The notes under the pieces were generated by a model. That model did no database searches. It was not told the origin of the DNA and was given only the letters and a program-made list of their open reading frames with translations. The translations under genes were made by a program, and so were the position numbers. Positions 58,692 through 64,000 of a DNA stretch of 64,000 nucleotides are shown one piece after another. Source of the stretch: Methylobacterium sp. 2A (GTDB lineage Bacteria > Pseudomonadota > Alphaproteobacteria > Rhizobiales > Beijerinckiaceae); the NCBI RefSeq assembly GCF_009806555.1, contig NZ_VUOK01000019.1, positions 62,001 to 126,000 on the forward strand, given 5' to 3'. Every line of letters begins with the position of its first letter. Positions within the stretch are counted from its first letter, which is position 1.

Positions 58692-59444
58692 CTACATGCG
58701 CATCGCGGGCGCTTCGTGGACGAACGCGTCGGCGGGGATGCGGGGCAGCCGTGCGAGTGACCGGGCCAGGGCGCCTTCGGCCAGCTTGCCGTCCTTACCG
58801 CCCTGCAGCGCGAGCCGCTCCAAAACCGCGTCGATTTCGAGCTCCCGCAACGCCACCGCGACGGGCGTCCCGTCCCGCTGGAAGCGCGCCCTGACCTCGG
58901 CGTCCGTGGGGAGGAGCGGGATCCCGACGATCGGATCCGTGCCGGTCATGTGCCGATCCAGATCGCCGGCGGGGAAGCGCAGCAGGCCCTCACGGTCGTC
59001 CTCGCCCATGTCGTCGAGCCACAGGCCGACGCTGGCGGGGAACCGGGCCTCCTCACGGGAAATCCGTCCCGCGACGTAGTCCAACACCCGCTCGACGACA
59101 TGGCCCCGGCGCTTGATGGCCTGCACCGGGGCGGGGGCCGCCGCCTTCACTGGGCCTGCGTCGGCAGCGAGCGCCGCGTCGGCGACGTCGCCCGGCTGCT
59201 CCGGTCGGGCCCCGAGCAGCCCCCCGAGGACGGCGCCCGGCACCGCCGCGACGTGCTCGGCGAGATCCAGGGCATCGTGGGCGACTTCCAGCCCCGTCTC
59301 GTATGCACCCTCAGCGACCTCGGCGGCCGTCTCGGCGGCAGCTGCGGCTGAGTCCTTCCCCCGGCGGGCGAGGCGACGAAGGGCGCGGGCGGCGGCGCGC
59401 AGGGCGCGGGCGATGGTCCGGCCGAGGTTTTTCCAGATGGACAC
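58692..59444 (-). CDS. unknown protein with amphipathic, basic N-terminus
   Basis: 250 residues, single gene on the minus strand in this block. The N-terminus MSIWKNLGRTIARALRAAARALRRLARRGKD is an amphipathic helix, then Ala/Glu-rich, then a compact C-terminal domain (GHVVERVLDYVAGRISREEARFPASVGLWLDD). No family recognised. Its isolation suggests a lysogen-expressed accessory gene. Confidence 0.6.
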   Translation of the reverse strand: MSIWKNLGRTIARALRAAARALRRLARRGKDSAAAAAETAAEVAEGAYETGLEVAHDALDLAEHVAAVPGAVLGGLLGARPEQPGDVADAALAADAGPVKAAAPAPVQAIKRRGHVVERVLDYVAGRISREEARFPASVGLWLDDMGEDDREGLLRFPAGDLDRHMTGTDPIVGIPLLPTDAEVRARFQRDGTPVAVALRELEIDAVLERLALQGGKDGKLAEGALARSLARLPRIPADAFVHEAPAMRM

Positions 59445-59859
59445 GGAGGGCTCCCGGGTAGTGGAGCCGGCGCTGCGCCGGCCCTCGTGCCCACATCAAA
59501 GCCCTCGCCGATGCATGTCACAACTCATCCCAGACGGGCAAAGACTCGTCAGCCTGCTGAATCCCCCTGTGGATGGAGGCGGTGCGACAACTTGTCGGGA
59601 TCGTGGTTAGCGATCCGGCTACCCCCGGATTTTGGCCATCACCCCCCGATCCAAGTGCCTGATCCGTATAGGGTTGGATGGCGCGAGACCCAGCGATTTC
59701 GGGTGTTTGTCAGCTACTTGTAACAACCGCACACGGCCGGTTCTGGCCTGCAATCGCGCGAATCGGTGTTCGGCCGCTTGCCGAATCCAAGCCGGGCGCG
59801 CAGGTTGAGCTTCAACGCGACCCACGTTGCAGACCGCGTTAAGACCCGGAGACACCCCC
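59445..59859. other. 415-base gap with a CGACAAC/TTGTCG palindrome
   Basis: CGACAACTTGTCG at 59585-59597 is a perfect dyad around a central C. GCCGGCGCTGCGCCGGC near 59468 is a hairpin near the start of the minus gene. The right half is comparatively AT-rich and likely holds the promoter for the HTH genes beginning at 59860. Confidence 0.5.
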
Positions 59860-60180
59860 GTGCGCTGCCGCATCCCAGAAACCACGCTCCGCGAGGCGCT
59901 CGCCGCCGGCGCGACATACGCGGCGATAGCCCGCGCCCACGGCGACGACCCGGCCGCAGTCCGCGCCCGCTGCGTCGCGCTGGATCTGTCCCGGTCCCGC
60001 ACGCAGGGGCGGATCCCGCCCGAGCCCGTCCTCCGCGTGGCCCTGGCCATGGACGGTGTTTCCGTCGCGCGCCTCGCCCGGGCCTGGGGATGTCACCCGG
60101 ATGCTCTTTCCCGCGCCGCCCGGCGCCTCGGCCTGCCGACCGACCCCGTCGGCCGCGCCGCCCTGCGGGGAGGTCGGTGA
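59860..60180 (+). CDS. protein with two tandem HTH units
   Basis: 106 residues from GTG 59860 (GGAGA ribosome site). Two similar halves: PETTLREALAAGATYAAIARAHGDDPAAVRARC and PEPVLRVALAMDGVSVARLARAWGCHPDALSRAA. Each is a helix-turn-helix, so it is probably a DNA-binding regulator recognising direct or inverted sites. Coupled to the next HTH gene. Confidence 0.7.
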   Translation: MRCRIPETTLREALAAGATYAAIARAHGDDPAAVRARCVALDLSRSRTQGRIPPEPVLRVALAMDGVSVARLARAWGCHPDALSRAARRLGLPTDPVGRAALRGGR

Positions 60181-60398
60181 TGGCGCGCACCCTGTCCCGC
60201 GACGACGTCGTCGTTCGCCTCAAGGCCGCGTGCGTCGCGGCCGGCGGCCCCGCCGCCTTCGCCAAGCGCGTCAACATCCGGGCGACTTACCTCAGCGACC
60301 AGCTTTCCGGGCGCCGTCCGCCCGGGCCGTCCGTTCTTGCCGAGCTCGGCCTGCGCCAGCTCCCCCCGTCCTACGAGTCCGCCGGGAGGTCCTCGTGA
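60180..60398 (+). CDS. Cro/XRE-like HTH protein
   Basis: 72 residues (ATG overlaps previous stop). DDVVVRLKAACVAAGGPAAFAKRVNIRATYLSDQLSGRRPPG is a XRE-type HTH (helix, GGxxAFAxRxNI turn, YLSDQLSGRR recognition). Candidate Cro-like early regulator. Confidence 0.75.
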   Translation: MARTLSRDDVVVRLKAACVAAGGPAAFAKRVNIRATYLSDQLSGRRPPGPSVLAELGLRQLPPSYESAGRSS

Positions 60399-60802
60399 CG
60401 CGCGTCGAAGAACTGATGGCGGCGACGGCCGAGGAGCGGCGAGCGGCCTTCGCGGCCCCCTACGCCAGGCTCAAAGCCCACGCCTCCGAGGGCGGGGACG
60501 ACCAGCTTCTGGCCTATCTGGCCCGCACCGCTGAGGCGGTGAAATGGAGCCAGTCGATCGCCGTCGCCGCCCTGGAGGAGGCCGTCGCGCGCCTGGACGC
60601 CCTGCCCGACGGCATGCGCGGGATCGGCATGATCGCCCCCAAGCAGAGCGGCTTGGCCCGGGGCGAGCCAGAGGGCCGCGCGCAGCTCGCCAGTGCCGTC
60701 GAGGCGTTCGCCGCCCCTCCTCAGCCACCCCCCGCGCCCGCCCGTCCCGGGCTGCCGCCTCCCCGCCCCCTTCCCACCCAGCAGCCCAGGAGCAAGCCAT
60801 GA
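60395..60802 (+). CDS. helical protein of unknown function
   Basis: 135 residues from GTG 60395 (GTGA overlap). Helix-rich body and Pro-rich C-terminus. No motif recognised. Part of the coupled series 59860-61774. Confidence 0.6.
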   Translation: MTRVEELMAATAEERRAAFAAPYARLKAHASEGGDDQLLAYLARTAEAVKWSQSIAVAALEEAVARLDALPDGMRGIGMIAPKQSGLARGEPEGRAQLASAVEAFAAPPQPPPAPARPGLPPPRPLPTQQPRSKP

Positions 60803-60972
60803 ACAGCGACCGCCACCTCATCGCCCTATCGACCGCCGGAATCCTCGCGCTGGCGGACGTGCACTGGGGCTGGATCTCCTCGATCAACGGGCTGTTCGCC
60901 GGGGCGATCTACGGCTTAGTCGCCCTCACGATCCACGACTGTCTCGCGGCCCCCAGTGGGCCCCGGTCGTGA
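60799..60972 (+). CDS. small membrane protein
   Basis: 57 residues, two hydrophobic helices (LIALSTAGILALADVHWGWI and GLFAGAIYGLVALTIHDCL). ATG overlaps the previous stop. Ribosome site AGGAGCAAGCC is also found before 61970. Confidence 0.55.
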   Translation: MNSDRHLIALSTAGILALADVHWGWISSINGLFAGAIYGLVALTIHDCLAAPSGPRS

Positions 60973-61220
60973 AAGCGCTCCGATCCCTCCTCAACGCGGC
61001 CGCGGGATCCCCCGGCCGGGCCGGCTGCTCGGGCGTGGCCGCATCCACGATCGCTCTGATCGCCGCCGGCTACGGGCCGGCCCTCGGTAGCGCCCTCATC
61101 GTCGGATCGATCTGGGCCACCGGCGTCGCCCTGGTCACCCTCGCCCTCACCGCCGCCGCCTCGATCGGCGGCGCGATCGACCCCGCCCACGACGTCACGC
61201 TGAAGGATCCGCAACAATGA
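60969..61220 (+). CDS. small membrane protein
   Basis: 83 residues from GTG 60969. One or two hydrophobic helices (STIALIAAGYGPALGSALIVGSIWATGVALVTLAL). Holin-like size and topology, but not near the lysis genes, so no role is assigned. Confidence 0.55.
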   Translation: MKALRSLLNAAAGSPGRAGCSGVAASTIALIAAGYGPALGSALIVGSIWATGVALVTLALTAAASIGGAIDPAHDVTLKDPQQ

Positions 61221-61774
61221 TCGATTGGAAGTGGCAACTGACGCACGAACTTCTGGAGATGGTGTTCGACCAGTCGTTCGCCCTGGTCTCGGCACATACG
61301 AGGGCTCAGGCTGGGGTCCCTGGTAGGAATGGCGACCGTCTGTACGAGGTCTGGTGCGGGGATCTCTGGTTCGCTCTGGACGAGATCCACGTAGGGTCGA
61401 AGTACCGCTTCCCCGATCAGTCGAGCAAGGGGCTGACGAAGAGGCAGGCTCAGCGCCTGTGGGATTTTCTGGACGGACCGTGGGGGATGCACCGCAGGGA
61501 CGGCGAGTTGCCGTTCCTCGTCGCCTACGACGCGGACAAGGTCGTCGACCTCGTCAGCGCCGCGGTCGGCCGCTTCGGCCTCCCCCCGATCAAGAACCCC
61601 ACGATCGACATGCGCGAGATGTCTGAGCTGCTGTGGCCGGGCGAGCCGTCGGACCTGGAGTCCCTGCTGAAGCGGTGCGGGTACGTCCCCGAGGGACCGC
61701 TCGATGTCGAGTATCAGCACGGCCTCAGCGTTAACACGCTGCGCATCATCGGCCGGAAGGTGCGCGATGCGTGA
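61217..61774 (+). CDS. protein of unknown function
   Basis: 185 residues (MIDWKWQLTHELLEMVFDQSFALVSAHTRAQAGVPG), mixed alpha/beta, acidic. Overlaps both neighbours by a few bases. No motif recognised. Confidence 0.65.
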   Translation: MIDWKWQLTHELLEMVFDQSFALVSAHTRAQAGVPGRNGDRLYEVWCGDLWFALDEIHVGSKYRFPDQSSKGLTKRQAQRLWDFLDGPWGMHRRDGELPFLVAYDADKVVDLVSAAVGRFGLPPIKNPTIDMREMSELLWPGEPSDLESLLKRCGYVPEGPLDVEYQHGLSVNTLRIIGRKVRDA

Positions 61775-61931
61775 CGTCGCGGCGATCGTGGCCGGGCCCG
61801 TCGCCTGGGCCGTGGCGGTCCTCGGCCTCGCGGCGGCGATCGCCGTCCACCCGCCCGGAGGACTCCGCCAGGAGGGTTACTTTTTCGATACCCTACCCTT
61901 GCCACGGCCAATTAAGGGTACTATAAAGTAA
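61767..61931 (+). CDS. small membrane peptide
   Basis: 54 residues; one hydrophobic helix (AAIVAGPVAWAVAVLGLAAAIAV) and a polar tail. Ends within an AT-rich operator-like dyad. Confidence 0.5.
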   Translation: MRDVAAIVAGPVAWAVAVLGLAAAIAVHPPGGLRQEGYFFDTLPLPRPIKGTIK

Positions 61932-61934
61932 CCC
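61874..61934. promoter_or_regulatory. paired AT-rich dyads upstream of gene 61970
   Basis: GGGTTACTTTTTCGATACCC at 61874-61893, and GGGTACTATAAAGTAACCC at 61916-61934, whose complement GGGTTACTTTATAGTACCC resembles the first. An inverted pair, so a likely operator or hairpin controlling the gene starting at 61970. They stand out for low GC. Confidence 0.45.
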
Positions 61935-61969
61935 ATGGCGGGGTTGGCCCGCCGAGCAGGAGCAAGCCG

Positions 61970-62401
61970 GTGACCCACTCCTACAAAAACCTCGCGAGCG
62001 TCGACGCCGTCCGCGACCTCTTCTCCAACCTCCGCGCTACGCAGATCGATACGGCCGTGGCGATGCTGAACGCCACCGCCGACCACACGGCCGCCCCCAA
62101 TTGGGCCGACGCCCTCGACGACGACTTCATCGCCCCGCTCGCCGACGGCGGGATCGTGGCCTGGGGCGCCGAGCACGCCTTCGGGCGCAACTGCTACGGC
62201 GAGCCGATCCTCCGCCGCGACCTCGTCGCCTACAGCGCCCCGGACGTCTGCGAGATGATCCTGTCCGCGGCCGAGATCGACGCCCGCATCGACGAGGAGC
62301 GCGAGGGCGAGATCGACGGCCTCATGGCCGCCCGCCACGACGCCATCGGCGACACCTGGGACCACGACTACGCCAGCGACAGCCGCGGCTTCGACTTCTG
62401 A
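61970..62401 (+). CDS. acidic protein of unknown function
   Basis: 143 residues from GTG 61970 (AGGAG ribosome site). Strongly acidic C-terminal half (IDARIDEEREGEIDGLMAAR...WDHDYASDSRGFDF). Possible DNA mimic or anti-repressor by charge only; unassigned. Confidence 0.6.
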   Translation: MTHSYKNLASVDAVRDLFSNLRATQIDTAVAMLNATADHTAAPNWADALDDDFIAPLADGGIVAWGAEHAFGRNCYGEPILRRDLVAYSAPDVCEMILSAAEIDARIDEEREGEIDGLMAARHDAIGDTWDHDYASDSRGFDF

Positions 62402-62455
62402 GCGCCTGCCGGGGCCGCCGGGCCCCGGCCTCCCCCTCCCATCCCAGAGGTCGCC

Positions 62456-63355
62456 ATGTCCCAGAAACCCCTCCGCTCCCGTATCGGAATCCTGGCCGTG
62501 CTCACGCCGGCGCAACGCCGCATCGCCATCGCCATCCGTAAGGCGAACGCCTCCAGCGTCACGGCGGCCCACGACCTCGTCTCCCGCGAGCGCGACGCCC
62601 TGCAGGATGGTATCGCCGAGCGGATCGTCGCGAAGCGCGACGTCCCCGTGGCGTTCGAGGCTGCGAACGACTCGTGGCGCGCCCGCAGGGTCAAGGGCAA
62701 GCGTGGCGAGAACCTTCTCTCGGCCTGGGAATGGTTCGGCCACATGCGCCGCCAGCCGCAGGCCAACGAGACGATCTCCGCGATGCGGGACCGGCAGGCG
62801 TTTGCCCGGGACATCGCGCGGCCGATCCGGCTCCGGTTGGACGACCTGAGGAACGGCGCGGTGATCGAGGCGGCCAAGCGGGTCATGCGCCACGGCGGCT
62901 CGGGTGGCACCCGCTGGCAGATCAATGCCGACATGCTGGATGCCGGCGACGGCCGCGGCGCCTACCGCACCGAGACGCAGAAGGTGTGGGGGAAGAACGA
63001 CAACTGGCCTTCGCAGCGGGACCACCACTCGATCTTCGTCTCGAAGCGGTGGCTCGCGGTGCGCAAGCGCATCGGCGACGGCGACGGCACGGTCTGCGGC
63101 TCGCACCTGCTCCTCGATGCCATCCCGTTCCTGGAGGACGGCGGGAGGGCCGTGTTCGAGGCCCGGCTGGCGCGCCCGGGGCGCGGCTACTCGGCCGTCG
63201 TCGAGGACCTCTGGCTCTCCTGCTACGGCCGCAAGGTCACGATCCACCGGACGCTGAAGGCCGCCCTGTCCGCCAAGCCACCGAGGCCCGAGGCGCCCCC
63301 GCCGCGCGAGGCCTCCCCCGAGGACGATGCCGCCCTGGCCGACCTCGCACTCTGA
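62456..63355 (+). CDS. protein of unknown function
   Basis: 299 residues, basic and helical N-terminal half (SRIGILAVLTPAQRRIAIAIRKANASSVTAAHDLVSRERDAL), mixed C-terminal half with DRHHSIFVSKRWLAVRKR-like segment and Pro-rich tail. No family recognised. Preceded by GAGGT. Confidence 0.65.
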   Translation: MSQKPLRSRIGILAVLTPAQRRIAIAIRKANASSVTAAHDLVSRERDALQDGIAERIVAKRDVPVAFEAANDSWRARRVKGKRGENLLSAWEWFGHMRRQPQANETISAMRDRQAFARDIARPIRLRLDDLRNGAVIEAAKRVMRHGGSGGTRWQINADMLDAGDGRGAYRTETQKVWGKNDNWPSQRDHHSIFVSKRWLAVRKRIGDGDGTVCGSHLLLDAIPFLEDGGRAVFEARLARPGRGYSAVVEDLWLSCYGRKVTIHRTLKAALSAKPPRPEAPPPREASPEDDAALADLAL

Positions 63356-63458
63356 GCCGAGCCGGGGCCCCGCGCCCCGGCCCTCCGCCGGCCGCCCCAC
63401 GGGGGCCGCTCGCCGAGGGCCGCCCTCGTCAGAGGACCTTCAACCAAGGAGACACCCC

Positions 63459-64000
63459 GTGCGCACACCGCCCCGTGACAAGACCGAGGCCGCCGTCCAG
63501 GCCCTCATGGACCTCGACGTCCGCTACGCCCATCACAACGTCATCGCGGACGCGCTCCGCACGATCCTTCCCGACCTGCCCCCGCTCCCGGCTGGCTGGG
63601 ATGGGGAGGACGGGGAGTCGGGAACGCCCGAGCAGGCTGCGCAGCACCTCGCCCAGCTATTCCTCGATGCGTACGACAACCGGGGGGTCGACGACCCCTT
63701 CGGCTTGGCGTTCCAGCGCCTCGCCCGGCTGGATCGGACCCAGGAGCATGCGGTCAGGCGCGCCGCCCTCGATGCGGTCGGTGAGGTCCCCGGCTTCAAG
63801 CTGTGGGCAGAAGTCTATCCGGAAGAGGGAGGCAACGGTCGCGTCGCCCTGATCCACGTCTACGAGGAAGGCGCCTCCGTCGATCTCAAGAAGTGGCTGA
63901 CCGTTCTTCCGGCCCACGCCACTCGGCGCGAGGTCATGATCGCCGTCGAATCCTGGAGGCATGGCTTCGAACGCGGCCAGGGATCCGGCAGGCGGGAAGT
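63459..64000 (+). CDS. unknown protein, 3' end outside window
   Basis: From GTG 63459 (GGAGACACCCC ribosome context, the same as before 59860) the frame is open to the window end, giving about 180 residues (VRTPPRDKTEAAVQALMDLDVRYAHHNVIADALRTI...). Acidic, mixed alpha/beta. No family recognised. Confidence 0.65.
   Translation, partial: MRTPPRDKTEAAVQALMDLDVRYAHHNVIADALRTILPDLPPLPAGWDGEDGESGTPEQAAQHLAQLFLDAYDNRGVDDPFGLAFQRLARLDRTQEHAVRRAALDAVGEVPGFKLWAEVYPEEGGNGRVALIHVYEEGASVDLKKWLTVLPAHATRREVMIAVESWRHGFERGQGSGRRE

Larger units (their letters stand above)
8469..64000. mobile_element. prophage of a lambda-like, long-tailed siphovirus (right end outside window)
   Basis: From the tRNA-Ala onward all content is phage-like: short overlapping genes, lysis cassette, Prim-Pol replication gene, and a full virion module (terminase, portal, protease, decoration, capsid, tail chaperones, tape measure, tip, fibres). 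No host-type gene reappears before the window end. No integrase, excisionase or transposase is visible, so they must lie to the right if integration is at the tRNA. Replication, packaging, structure and lysis genes all look intact, consistent with a potentially inducible element. Confidence 0.93.

Noticed and set aside
60969..61220. Holin call for the small membrane protein
   Set aside because: Far from the lysis cassette; topology alone is not enough.

Overview
The window is GC-rich DNA from an alphaproteobacterium, most likely a Methylobacterium-type methylotroph. The best organism marker is a double-MaoC mesaconyl-CoA hydratase of the ethylmalonyl-CoA pathway (6910-7953). About the first 8.4 kb is ordinary chromosome: the end of an MFS transporter, a siderophore-type iron uptake locus (TonB-dependent receptor, small partner, RhtX/FptX-like MFS permease, divergent AraC-type regulator), an outer-membrane barrel protein, a GNAT acetyltransferase, the hydratase, a YggT protein and a tRNA-Ala(CGC).

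Immediately after the tRNA-Ala everything looks like prophage and continues to the window edge (over 55 kb), so the right end and any integrase lie outside. The left arm (8639-12776) holds a phage-borne tRNA-Phe and short minus-strand early genes of unknown function. A gene-free stretch (12777-13554) has six degenerate CRISPR-like repeats, a terminator and a pair of operator-like palindromes. A plus-strand cassette follows (13555-16436: Lon-like AAA+ ATPase and three small partners), then four 31-bp tandem repeats. A minus-strand block (16581-24727) carries nucleotide metabolism, a phosphoesterase, a ParB-like protein, a lysis cassette (GH108 endolysin, i-spanin, lipoprotein o-spanin) and an HTH regulator.

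A divergent promoter region leads to a 1325-residue Prim-Pol/helicase replication protein. The virion genes follow on the plus strand (30429-57501) in a lambda-like plan: terminase, portal, ClpP-type protease/scaffold, decoration protein and gpE-type capsid; then unusually a block of fibre genes (coiled coil, collagen-like); then head-tail joining, tail terminator, tube, a gpG/gpGT frameshift pair, a 1933-residue tape measure, tip proteins and further fibres. This predicts a long-tailed siphovirus. One 22-bp sequence sits before four virion transcription segments and looks like a phage late regulatory element.

After 57501 come a perfect 27-bp inverted repeat, three TGACGCGTCA boxes and a series of small early or regulatory genes (two HTH proteins, small membrane proteins, unknowns), with the last gene cut by the window end. 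Recurring protein modules are shared between distant genes: the tape-measure C-terminus with an early gene, a tail-tip module with a membrane protein, and a hook-IN-like domain in both decoration protein and fibre. Most small phage genes could not be assigned a function and are described as seen. No database search was run.
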